This document shows positions 1 through 6,343 of a stretch of DNA of 13,073 nt, piece by piece. Made by a program: the position numbers and the translations under genes. The notes beneath the pieces were generated by a model that did no database searches, was not told the DNA's origin, and worked only from the letters and a program-made list of their open reading frames with translations. Every line of letters begins with the position of its first letter. Within the stretch, counting starts at the first letter, position 1. The stretch lies in contig JAJRQP010000301.1 in assembly GCA_024280195.1 (NCBI GenBank), forward strand, positions 1-13,073. Reading direction: 5' to 3'. The DNA is from Bacteroidota bacterium. GTDB taxonomy: Bacteria > Bacteroidota > Bacteroidia > Flavobacteriales_D > Crocinitomicaceae.

Positions 1-201
1 ATCGAGCCAGGAAGAGCAGGGGTAAGAGCATTGTTACTTCGCCAAGATGGTGATACTAGAGATGATTTCAGAATTGAATACCATGGAAACGCAATTCACG
101 TGTTGAATGCGCCATCACCAGCTGCTACGGCATCGTTGGCAATTGGAGGGTATATTGTAGAGAAAGCGGAGGAGCAGTTTAAAATGAAGAATGAAGAATG
201 A
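1..201 (+). CDS. lhgO: L-2-hydroxyglutarate oxidase (LhgO-type, FAD-dependent), C-terminal fragment
   Basis: The frame is open from base 1 and ends at TGA 199-201, giving 66 C-terminal residues; the start lies upstream of the window. The segment reads GVRALLLRQDGDTRDDF, then HVLNAPSPAATASLAIG, then YIVEKAEEQF. Known family: the combination of a G(V/I)RA strand, a DDF motif and an NAPSPAAT-type motif near the C-terminus is characteristic of the LhgO/L2HGDH branch of the DAO-type FAD oxidoreductases, which oxidise L-2-hydroxyglutarate to 2-oxoglutarate at the membrane. The last six residues (KMKNEE) are encoded by a heptanucleotide tandem repeat, so the natural end was probably close to EEQF. 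It converges on the VanW-family gene with a 33-bp gap. Malate:quinone oxidase-like relatives share the fold, but the NAPSPAAT motif favours LhgO. Confidence 0.78.
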   Translation: MEPGRAGVRALLLRQDGDTRDDFRIEYHGNAIHVLNAPSPAATASLAIGGYIVEKAEEQFKMKNEE

Positions 202-231
202 AAAATGCTAAATTAAGAATGAATAATGAAA
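183..231. repeat. heptanucleotide tandem repeat, 7 units
   Basis: Seven consecutive 7-base units run without interruption: AATGAAG, AATGAAG, AATGAAA, AATGCTA, AATTAAG, AATGAAT, AATGAAA. The first two and a half units encode the last residues and stop codon of the oxidase fragment. The rest fills the gap to the convergent VanW-family gene. A second, related heptad array lies at 1752-1786 in the opposite orientation. Confidence 0.8.
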
Positions 232-234
232 TCC

Positions 235-1065
235 TCAGCTCGGGACTTCGTTTTCAAATTCTTTCGGAACGTATTTTACTTTTCCGTAATTTTTGTAAAT
301 TAATTCTTCGTCAAGTATTGCTCCGCTTCTAAATTTAGCATTTTTCGTCCTCCATATCTCATTAGTTCTAAAAAAATTGTTTCCTTTTTTTAAAAAGCGA
401 TGATTCTTTTCAATTACATGATAATTAAAATCTAATTCTTCGCTAACCCTAATTTCTCCTTCTAAAAGTTTGTCAGTAAGCCATAAGTTTATTTGGAATG
501 TCCAATCAGTATTATTTGTTAGTTGAAAATCTAAATAGTTATAAAAAACGGTTGCTCCACTGGCAAAAGGCAATACGCGACCATCGTCGGGAAAAGGATC
601 AAAGCTGTGATGATGTCGTTCATTGATTGTCAACGGAGAATGTAAGGCTAACCAATGCATTAAGTTGGAGCTTTGACAAATTCCACCACCAATTCCTGAT
701 TTTGCCTCTCCGAAAGACAATTCCATTCCAAGTTTGTATCCCTTTCGTTTGGTTGGTAATCCAACAGTTTTACAGAACGAAAATGTTTCTCCTGGTTTTA
801 TAAGAATACCATTTACTTTTTGGACAACAATTTTGAGGTTATCAACCTTGTTGTATTGAAGTGTCATGTCAGTTTCTCCAAGTTTTTTGAGTAATTTTGA
901 TTGATGTTTTTTTACTCTAAAAGGCAGTTTTTTTTCGATAATTTTCTTTGAATACTTCTTACTATCCAAAATCCATTTAATGCGACGACGAATTCTTTTT
1001 TCCCAAATAGAAATGAAATAAAGTAGAGGATGCCTTTGGGAAAGTAGTTTTTTGTATTTAGTCAT
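235..1065 (-). CDS. VanW family protein
   Basis: Predicted 276 residues from the ATG at 1065. The frame stays open to an upstream ATG at 1149, but that start would overlap the preceding gene by 59 bp. The 1065 start leaves a 25-bp gap, has the A-rich leader usual in this group, and begins with MTKYKKLLSQ, a basic N-terminus. Family motifs are clear: PGETFSF at about residues 91-97, a GYKLG strand, the hallmark GIGGGICQSS at about 124-133, and HHHSFDPFPDDGRVLPF at about 151-167. VanW proteins are named from a gene in some vancomycin-resistance clusters, but their biochemical role is unknown. Here there is no vanHAX-type gene nearby, and no signal peptide or membrane segment is evident. It is the last gene of a probable three-gene minus-strand unit. 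The family assignment is strong; the function is open. Confidence 0.88.
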   Translation of the reverse strand: MTKYKKLLSQRHPLLYFISIWEKRIRRRIKWILDSKKYSKKIIEKKLPFRVKKHQSKLLKKLGETDMTLQYNKVDNLKIVVQKVNGILIKPGETFSFCKTVGLPTKRKGYKLGMELSFGEAKSGIGGGICQSSNLMHWLALHSPLTINERHHHSFDPFPDDGRVLPFASGATVFYNYLDFQLTNNTDWTFQINLWLTDKLLEGEIRVSEELDFNYHVIEKNHRFLKKGNNFFRTNEIWRTKNAKFRSGAILDEELIYKNYGKVKYVPKEFENEVPS

Positions 1066-1090
1066 TTTTTTCAGCGAAATAAGAATGAGG

Positions 1091-1771
1091 TTATATAGGG
1101 ATTTCGTTTTTAATCGCCCATTCATCAACTTCCATAGGAAATTCATCATCGATTTGATACACAGATTTCAGGTAAGAATGCATCTCGTTAGTTAAGATAA
1201 CCATCCTTCCATCATTTCCTCCAGAAATTAAGTAAATTCTTTCACTTGAACCTTGTCTTTCAAATATGTTATTGATTATTTTCGCAAAGTTGTAGGTGGC
1301 AACTCCCCAAGACGAATAATCCATTTTTCCATTAAAAGCAAGGTAGTTAGAATCGTTAATGACAATTGAATGCACCAAGTTTGATTTAGCTATCGCGATG
1401 CTATCATTTTTAAATTCTAAATTTAATCCAAGCTTATCAAAAGTAGGTTTAATTTCATTAAGGTAATTGATTATCCCTCCGTCTTCGAATAGTTCTTCAC
1501 CATCAAGCCAGTAAAACCGATGATCTACATATTTACTAGAATCATAAAATCGTTTCCCTTCAAATAGATTTAAACTTTCATAAGTTTCTATCAAGTCAGT
1601 TTTTAAACTGTCAAGTTCCTCAAGAGGTGTAAGATTAAAATATCCTAAACTATCCAATGTATGAATGATTTTTGAACTAGGATATTTTTTAGAGTTCGCT
1701 TCCTCATTAACGCCCTCACAAGAAGAAACCAAAATCAACAACGCAAAAACCAACAATTCTAAATTTTTCAT
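1091..1771 (-). CDS. hypothetical lipoprotein
   Basis: Predicted 226 residues from the ATG at 1771; an ATG two codons upstream at 1777 is also possible. The N-terminus MKNLELLVFALLILVSSC is a type II signal peptide with lipobox LVSSC, so Cys18 should become the lipidated residue and the mature protein should be membrane-anchored in the periplasm. The mature part is acidic, has no recognisable domain, and contains WGVATYNFAKIINNIFERQ and RIYLISGGNDGRMVIL, which suggest an alpha/beta globular domain. I do not recognise the family. It sits 18 bp after the AI-2E-type gene and 25 bp before the VanW-family gene, consistent with co-transcription. The start codon and first codons lie inside a heptanucleotide repeat (1752-1786), so repeat-number changes could move or break the start. 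Confidence 0.75.
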   Translation of the reverse strand: MKNLELLVFALLILVSSCEGVNEEANSKKYPSSKIIHTLDSLGYFNLTPLEELDSLKTDLIETYESLNLFEGKRFYDSSKYVDHRFYWLDGEELFEDGGIINYLNEIKPTFDKLGLNLEFKNDSIAIAKSNLVHSIVINDSNYLAFNGKMDYSSWGVATYNFAKIINNIFERQGSSERIYLISGGNDGRMVILTNEMHSYLKSVYQIDDEFPMEVDEWAIKNEIPI

Positions 1772-1786
1772 TCTCAATTCTCAATT
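1752..1786 (-). repeat. heptanucleotide tandem repeat, 5 units, spanning a start codon
   Basis: Read on the minus strand, five adjoining 7-base units are AATTGAG, AATTGAG, AATGAAA, AATTTAG, AATTGTT. The ATG of the lipoprotein gene is in the third unit, and the following units encode its first residues. The units resemble those of the array at 183-231 (shared AATGAAA, and AATTGAG against AATTAAG/AATGAAG). Confidence 0.72.
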
Positions 1787-1789
1787 AAC

Positions 1790-2818
1790 CTACACTCTCC
1801 CTTTCTCCGAAAGCAATATTGCAATCGTCCTTGTTTTAGGGAACTGAGAAAATACAATAATCATCGCAACTGTAATAGGTACACTTAGCAACATCCCGAT
1901 AATCCCCCAGATGCTACCCCAAACTGCCAAGGATAGGATAGCTACCAACGGACTGATATTCAGTGTGTTTCCCATTAGTTTAGGTTCTACGATACTGCCG
2001 ACAGTGACTACCGTTGCTCCAACACCAATCAGAATAACTAAGAACGGAGTAAATTCTCCGAACTGAATCAATGCAAACAACGCAGGGAAAATCGTTCCGA
2101 TAATTGGGCCAATTGCAGGAATGAAATTGAAGACAAAAATTAAAAACGCCCAGAAAAGGGGAGAATCAATTCCAACTCCAAGCATGATAAAATAACTTAG
2201 GGTAGCAGAGAGTAAATTAACCAACGATTTTAAACTGATATAACTTGACATTGATTTGTCTATCTTCTGAAGAACGGAACTTACGTTTTCATATTTCTCT
2301 TTCTCTGTAAATATCAATGCAATTTTATTTTGAAAAAGGGATTCTTCAACAAACAAAAAGGTCACGTAGAAGATGATCATTACAGTACTTCCGAGCAATT
2401 CCGAAATTGAATTAAATAAGGATTTAAAATATGCAGAAAAATCAATGGTCCGTAAGAAATTACTTAATTCTTGATGAAGATTAATTTTGAAAAACTCATT
2501 AATTTTAGCAGAAATAGACTCAATATTGGAAGAATAATTAGGATAAGAAGCAGCCAGACTCTCAATATTAGAAGATAATATTCTACCAATAAATACCATT
2601 CCAACAAAAATTACAAAAGAAGCCAAACCTGTTTTAATCCAACTAGGAATTCGTTCTCGAATGAATTTGTTTCTGTCTAAGAAGTTGCGCATCTTCTTGA
2701 TAATGAACCAAATCAAAACAGAAATAATAAAAGGGAGAATGATTGATTGTCCAAGCATTAATATGGTAATAATTAAGGCGATAACAACCAAAGAATAAGC
2801 AACGTTCTGTATCTTCAT
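1790..2818 (-). CDS. AI-2E family (PerM/YdiK-type) membrane transporter
   Basis: 342 residues, the usual length for the family. Hydrophobic segments appear at about residues 6-40 (a helical pair), 63-83, 143-158, 196-215, 220-250, 258-278 and 290-325, with the poorly conserved soluble region at about 85-135 between the second and third groups. Diagnostic motifs are NFIPAIGPIIGTIFP at about 231-245 and VEPKLMGNTLNISPL at about 277-291, followed by a GIIGMLLSVP helix at about 305-314. Known family: members have been linked to efflux of autoinducer-2 or to sodium/proton exchange. Substrate cannot be predicted from sequence. It is the first gene of the minus-strand run; its stop is 18 bp from the next start. 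No convincing promoter box could be placed upstream. Confidence 0.9.
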   Translation of the reverse strand: MKIQNVAYSLVVIALIITILMLGQSIILPFIISVLIWFIIKKMRNFLDRNKFIRERIPSWIKTGLASFVIFVGMVFIGRILSSNIESLAASYPNYSSNIESISAKINEFFKINLHQELSNFLRTIDFSAYFKSLFNSISELLGSTVMIIFYVTFLFVEESLFQNKIALIFTEKEKYENVSSVLQKIDKSMSSYISLKSLVNLLSATLSYFIMLGVGIDSPLFWAFLIFVFNFIPAIGPIIGTIFPALFALIQFGEFTPFLVILIGVGATVVTVGSIVEPKLMGNTLNISPLVAILSLAVWGSIWGIIGMLLSVPITVAMIIVFSQFPKTRTIAILLSEKGRV

Positions 2819-2969
2819 AGGGTAAATATAATTAATTAATAATGAGTTGAATGATTCAGTGTTTTAATGATTGAACGAGGGACTTACGCTGACTATATAA
2901 TTCTTTACGAAACTAAGCTACTCAATTCATTAATGAAAATCAATTGGATTTATCCCTACCATCAACTTT

Positions 2970-2989
2970 CTCTGCGAACCTCTGTGTAA
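2970..2989 (+). repeat. 10-base imperfect direct repeat
   Basis: CTCTGCGAAC is followed directly by CTCTGTGTAA. Strings of this CTCTGCG/CTCTGTG type occur as short dispersed intergenic repeats in many bacterial genomes (general recollection, not checked here). Only one pair is present in this window. Confidence 0.45.
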
Positions 2990-3010
2990 ACATCAAACAA
3001 TCGCACTAAT

Positions 3011-3130
3011 CTACCTCAATAATCCATAATCCTAACAAACCTCCACTTCAAATAATCCATAATTCTAACAAACCCCAACTTCAACCTTTCAGCTCTCTAC
3101 TTCAAATAATTCATAACCCTAACAAGAGTC
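3011..3130 (-). repeat. three degenerate ~33-bp direct repeats
   Basis: Three similar blocks lie at about 3011-3042, 3043-3076 and 3097-3130. Their shared plus-strand core is TTCAAATAATCCATAA followed by a CTAACAA segment. The first two are adjacent; about 20 bp separate the second and third. Read on the minus strand they fall just downstream of the small membrane protein gene that stops at 3156. The blocks differ from one another at several positions, as expected of an old tandem duplication. Confidence 0.6.
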
Positions 3131-3155
3131 AACGTCATCCCTCTCTGTAAAACAA

Positions 3156-3560
3156 TCACAACCCCAAAAACCGATATTCAATGCCCAATTCCCCCTTCAT
3201 TTTCTCCTTGCTAGAAAACTGTAAGTTGCATTCCGAAGAATACCAATCATTCTTATAGACATAATCAATCTCTCCCTTTTTTAATTTGATTTCTTGTTGT
3301 GGAATTCCGATAGAATCAGCAACAATAATCGATAAGTTAGAAGAAGACTCTCCTGTGATTTCTATCTCAATAGAATAGATATGGTTTTGCTTAGTTGTTT
3401 TCTTTAGAGTAATTTCAGACGAAGAACTTAGGTTGATACTAGTTGTCTGTTGTTCATTCTTCAAGTAAATAGGGTAGATGTACTTTTGATACATAATCAC
3501 ACAAAGAACAATAATTACGGCACTTAAAATTAGTGTTCCAGCGGTCATTTTGTTTTTCAT
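3156..3560 (-). CDS. small membrane-anchored hypothetical protein
   Basis: 134 residues from the ATG at 3560; Met5 (3548) is an alternative start. One hydrophobic helix at about residues 8-26 (TLILSAVIIVLCVIMY) is preceded by positive charge. It is followed by a soluble region of about 105 residues rich in alternating beta-type sequence such as IYSIEIEITG and NLSIIVADSIG, suggesting a small beta-sandwich held at the membrane, probably on the outer side. I do not recognise a family. It is a single gene, divergent from the secreted nuclease with a 104-bp gap. The helix has no lipobox and no obvious cleavage site, so an uncleaved anchor is the simpler reading. Confidence 0.62.
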   Translation of the reverse strand: MKNKMTAGTLILSAVIIVLCVIMYQKYIYPIYLKNEQQTTSINLSSSSEITLKKTTKQNHIYSIEIEITGESSSNLSIIVADSIGIPQQEIKLKKGEIDYVYKNDWYSSECNLQFSSKEKMKGELGIEYRFLGL

Positions 3561-3606
3561 ACATCTTTTTTTCGTCGAAGGTAATTAATTCTCCGTCTAA
3601 GAATAA

Positions 3607-3636
3607 ATTGAATCCCCAAAAAATAACCTATTTTTA
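3607..3636 (+). promoter_or_regulatory. candidate Bacteroidota promoter for the nuclease gene
   Basis: ATTG at 3607-3610 and TATTTTTA at 3629-3636 are separated by 18 bases. This resembles the TTG ... TAnnTTTG promoter of Bacteroidota, with the last base of the -7 box differing. Initiation would fall about 20 bases before the ATG at 3665. Weak but correctly placed. Confidence 0.35.
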
Positions 3637-3664
3637 CAAGGCAAATTAAATGAAACGATAGAAA

Positions 3665-4720
3665 ATGAAAAAAACACTACTCTCAATACTATTACTAACA
3701 ACTACATCTTTGTTTTCGCAACAAGCTTATTATAGCAATGTAAATCTAACTTTAACAGGAATGGCATTAAAGGCAGAGTTGGCAAATAAGATTACAGTAA
3801 CACACACAAACAACCTTTCGTATAGTCAAGTATGGAGTGCGTTAAAAATAACTGATCTTGTACCAGGTAGCTCTACAAATGTCTATTTAGTATATGGATA
3901 CGATGATACAGATGGCAACGTCACAACAGACCTTACTCGAAGCAAAAATAACAATGGTGGATCTGTTGGAGATTGGAATCGAGAGCATACGTATCCAAAG
4001 TCACTGGGAACTCCTGCATTAGGAACTTCAGGACCAGGAGCAGATGCGCACATGTTGCGTTCTTGTGATGTACAAAGAAATGGTTCACGTGGCAGTTTAA
4101 AATTTGTCGATGCAACAGGTACATCAAAATCTATTAACGGAGGTTGGTATCCTGGTGACCAATGGAAAGGAGATATGGCAAGAATAATGATGTACATGTA
4201 TTTGCGTTACGGAAGTCGTTGCTTGCCTATTAATGTTGGAGTTGGAACTTCTGTAAATATTGATCCTGATATGATTGATTTATTTTTACAATGGAACATT
4301 GACGACCCTGTTTCAACTTATGAAGTGACTAGAAATAATTACTTAGGAACAACTTCTAACACATACGGACAAGGAAATCGTAATCCTTTTATCGATGAGC
4401 CATATTTGGCAACTAGAATTTGGGGAGGTGCAGACGCAGAGGATATTTGGGGTATTTATAACCTTTCTGTTAATGACTTGTATTTGAATTCTCTGATTAC
4501 TATTTATCCAAACCCTTCAAAAGGTGATGTAACTATTGTGATTAGCGAAGAACTATCATTGGATGTTGTTAATGTTTATTCTACTAATGGTCAAGCTGTA
4601 TCTACAGAAATGTCGATAATTGGAAATAGCATTCATATCGACAACCTTGAAGGAGGGTTTTACATGGTTCAAATAGCGACTGATAAAGGGATTATAACAG
4701 AAAAGTTAATAGTTAACTAA
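3665..4720 (+). CDS. secreted endonuclease I family protein with T9SS type A sorting domain
   Basis: 351 residues. Residues 1-19 (MKKTLLSILLLTTTSLFSQ) are a signal peptide. Residues about 20-265 form an EndA/NucM-type nuclease of the His-Me finger (beta-beta-alpha metal) class. WNREHTYPKS at 104-113 carries the predicted catalytic His108, GADAHMLRSCDVQRNGSRG follows at 125-143, and QGNRNPFIDEP at 236-246 is the typical closing motif. The enzyme class cleaves DNA, and often RNA, non-specifically. Residues about 275-351 are a secretion tail beginning ITIYPNPSKGDVTI and ending EKLIVN, the signature of T9SS type A cargo, so the enzyme should be exported across the outer membrane and attached or released. 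A nutritional or extracellular-DNA-degrading role is inference. The upstream ATG at 3649 closes after three codons and is not used. Confidence 0.92.
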   Translation: MKKTLLSILLLTTTSLFSQQAYYSNVNLTLTGMALKAELANKITVTHTNNLSYSQVWSALKITDLVPGSSTNVYLVYGYDDTDGNVTTDLTRSKNNNGGSVGDWNREHTYPKSLGTPALGTSGPGADAHMLRSCDVQRNGSRGSLKFVDATGTSKSINGGWYPGDQWKGDMARIMMYMYLRYGSRCLPINVGVGTSVNIDPDMIDLFLQWNIDDPVSTYEVTRNNYLGTTSNTYGQGNRNPFIDEPYLATRIWGGADAEDIWGIYNLSVNDLYLNSLITIYPNPSKGDVTIVISEELSLDVVNVYSTNGQAVSTEMSIIGNSIHIDNLEGGFYMVQIATDKGIITEKLIVN

Positions 4721-4749
4721 AATTTAGAATTCCATCTTGCTAGAAAGTT

Positions 4750-4757
4750 TATCTTTG
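4750..4757 (+). promoter_or_regulatory. -7 promoter box of the FKBP operon
   Basis: TATCTTTG matches the Bacteroidota TAnnTTTG -7 consensus exactly and sits 17 bases before the ATG at 4775. That would give a short leader of about 10 bases. No convincing -33 TTG is seen at the usual distance. Confidence 0.5.
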
Positions 4758-4774
4758 CACAAAAAATAATTACA

Positions 4775-5374
4775 ATGTCAGAAGAATTAAAAAAAGTAAG
4801 TTACTGCGTAGGAATGAGTCTAGGAGGAAGTTTATTGCAACAAAATTTGCAAGGAATTTCAACAGAAACATTAGCAGAAGCAATAAAAGATACCTTTGAA
4901 GGGAAGCAATTAAAGTATTCTCCAGAAGAAGCAAATACGATAATCCAAAACTTTTTACAAAACCAAAGCGAAAAGCAATTTGGTTCTAATAAAGAAGCTG
5001 GAGAGAAATTTTTAGCAGAGAATGCAAAACGTGATGAGGTTACAACAACAGGATCAGGATTGCAATATGAAGTGATTACAGAAGGTTCTGGAGAAAAACC
5101 TGCGCCAACAAGTAACGTAACAGTTCATTATCATGGTACTTTGGCAGATGGAACTGTTTTCGATAGTTCTGTAGAAAGAGGTCAACCAGCAAGTTTTGGT
5201 GTGAATCAAGTGATTCCAGGTTGGACAGAAGCATTACAATTGATGCCAAAAGGAGCAAAGTATAAATTATTTATTCCTGAGCATTTGGCTTACGGAGCTA
5301 CTCCACACCCTGGAGGACCAATTGAACCTTACATGGCATTGGTTTTTGATGTTGAACTTTTAGAAATAGCATAA
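4775..5374 (+). CDS. FKBP-type peptidyl-prolyl cis-trans isomerase, cytoplasmic (FklB/Mip-like)
   Basis: 199 residues, starting MSEELKKVSY with no signal peptide, so predicted cytoplasmic as for E. coli FklB. Residues about 1-85 are the Mip/FkpA-type helical dimerisation region: SYCVGMSLGGSLLQQNL, then LAEAIKDTFEG, then a long charged helix. Residues about 95-199 are the FKBP domain. Active-site pocket motifs are intact: VHYHG at 117-121, FDSS at 129-132, VIPGWTEAL at 146-154, LAYG at 171-174 and the closing FDVELLEI. The role is catalysis of X-Pro isomerisation during folding. Its stop overlaps the next start by one base (TAATG), so translation of the two isomerases is likely coupled. Confidence 0.93.
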   Translation: MSEELKKVSYCVGMSLGGSLLQQNLQGISTETLAEAIKDTFEGKQLKYSPEEANTIIQNFLQNQSEKQFGSNKEAGEKFLAENAKRDEVTTTGSGLQYEVITEGSGEKPAPTSNVTVHYHGTLADGTVFDSSVERGQPASFGVNQVIPGWTEALQLMPKGAKYKLFIPEHLAYGATPHPGGPIEPYMALVFDVELLEIA

Positions 5375-6291
5375 TGAAAAAAATAGTTTTAATTGCTGCA
5401 GTTGCTTTTTTAGCATCTTGCGGAGATAGCAAAGAAAAAGAGCAAGAACTGAAGTTAGAATCTTTTGATGAGAAATTAGCTTTTACACTTGGGACAATGA
5501 GTGCGAAAGACTTAATGGGAAATCAAAATTTTGATGCTTCCAAATTGGAAAAAGCATTATTAATCGAGGGTTTTAATAAGAGTTACAATACAACACAACC
5601 AGAATGCGGTAAATCAATTGAAGGATTGTTTGGAGCAACTGGAACTGATTTTAACGAAGAATTTCTAACGGAAGGTTCTGAGTGTATTGGTCAGTTTGTC
5701 GGTTATTCTCTTTATACACAGCTTTCAGGTTTTGATAAAGCAGCTTCTATTGATACTGCATTGTTGTTCTTAGGTTTCCAGAAAGGAATTGAAGGTTCAG
5801 ACACAACTGTACTCTCTTTAGAAGAACAAGATTTAATTAATAAAGAATTTTCTGAAGGAATTCAAGCGTTAATTGATTCTGAAATGGATGAACAATGGGG
5901 AGAGAATAAAGCAACATCCGAAGCATTCTTAGCAGAGAATAAATTGAAAGATGGCGTGATTACAACTCCTTCTGGATTGCAATACAAAGTAATCAAGATG
6001 GGGAATGGACCAAAACCAACAATGGAAACTCCTGTGAAAGTACATTATCACGGTACAACAATTGATGGGGAAGTTTTTGACAGTTCTGTTGATAGAAATG
6101 AACCTTATGTAATGCGATTGAATCAAGTTATTCCAGGTTGGACAGAAGTTCTACAGTTGATGCCAGAAGGCTCTAAATTTAAGGTGTTTATTCCTCAAGA
6201 TTTAGCTTATGGAAAATATCCTCAGCCAGGCGGACCTATTAAACCTTTTTCAGCATTGATTTTTGACATTGAAATGATTGAAGTTCAATAA
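5374..6291 (+). CDS. FKBP-type peptidyl-prolyl isomerase, lipoprotein with duplicated N-terminal segment
   Basis: 305 residues. MKKIVLIAAVAFLASC is a type II signal peptide; Cys16 is the predicted lipidated residue, placing the enzyme in the periplasm on a membrane. The FKBP domain (about 195-305) is intact: VHYHG at 223-227, FDSS at 235-238, VIPGWTEVL at 252-260, LAYG at 277-280 and FDIEMIEV at the end. The region before it is about 100 residues longer than in the upstream cytoplasmic paralogue. It contains two similar helical segments, at about 31-72 (ending LEKALLIEGFNK) and 104-140 (ending DTALLFLGFQKG). Two cysteines, 78 and 104, sit in the linker and could form a disulfide in the periplasm (inference). 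Transcribed with the preceding gene through a one-base overlap. The two enzymes probably serve folding on either side of the inner membrane. Confidence 0.92.
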   Translation: MKKIVLIAAVAFLASCGDSKEKEQELKLESFDEKLAFTLGTMSAKDLMGNQNFDASKLEKALLIEGFNKSYNTTQPECGKSIEGLFGATGTDFNEEFLTEGSECIGQFVGYSLYTQLSGFDKAASIDTALLFLGFQKGIEGSDTTVLSLEEQDLINKEFSEGIQALIDSEMDEQWGENKATSEAFLAENKLKDGVITTPSGLQYKVIKMGNGPKPTMETPVKVHYHGTTIDGEVFDSSVDRNEPYVMRLNQVIPGWTEVLQLMPEGSKFKVFIPQDLAYGKYPQPGGPIKPFSALIFDIEMIEVQ

Positions 6292-6308
6292 GAATTGAAA
6301 AGATATAA

Positions 6309-6340
6309 AGAGCGCTTATCGAAAGATAGGCGTTTTTTTT
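6309..6340 (+). terminator. intrinsic terminator of the FKBP operon
   Basis: The stem CGCTTATC / GATAGGCG (one T-G wobble) closes a GAAA tetraloop and is followed by eight T residues. It begins about 18 bases after the stop at 6291. On the opposite strand the same hairpin lies just past the end of the beta-barrel gene and may also help stop that transcript, though the T-tract there is poorer. Confidence 0.85.
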
Positions 6341-6343
6341 GCT

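Larger units (their letters stand above)
2819..3155. other. gene-free interval with degenerate repeats
   Basis: These 337 bases separate two minus-strand genes and hold no credible coding frame. They contain a 10-base direct duplication at 2970-2989 and three copies of a roughly 33-base repeat at 3011-3130. The plus strand from about 3000 is strongly purine-poor on the G side (C, A and T with very few G). I see no hairpin followed by a T-run that would make a confident terminator. Confidence 0.6.

Noticed and set aside
235..1065. VanW-family gene as a glycopeptide resistance determinant
   Set aside because: No vanHAX, vanRS or vanY-type genes are nearby, and VanW-family proteins are widespread in organisms without such resistance. 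The name reflects homology only.
1790..2818. Quorum-sensing locus based on the AI-2E family name
   Set aside because: The family is broad and substrate is not predictable from sequence; no luxS or lsr-type gene is present in the window.
2823..2830. Minus-strand TATATTTA as a promoter for the AI-2E-type gene
   Set aside because: It lies only 4 bases from the start codon, so initiation would fall inside the coding region.
3011..3130. CRISPR array
   Set aside because: Only three degenerate copies, two of them directly adjacent with no spacer, and no cas genes.
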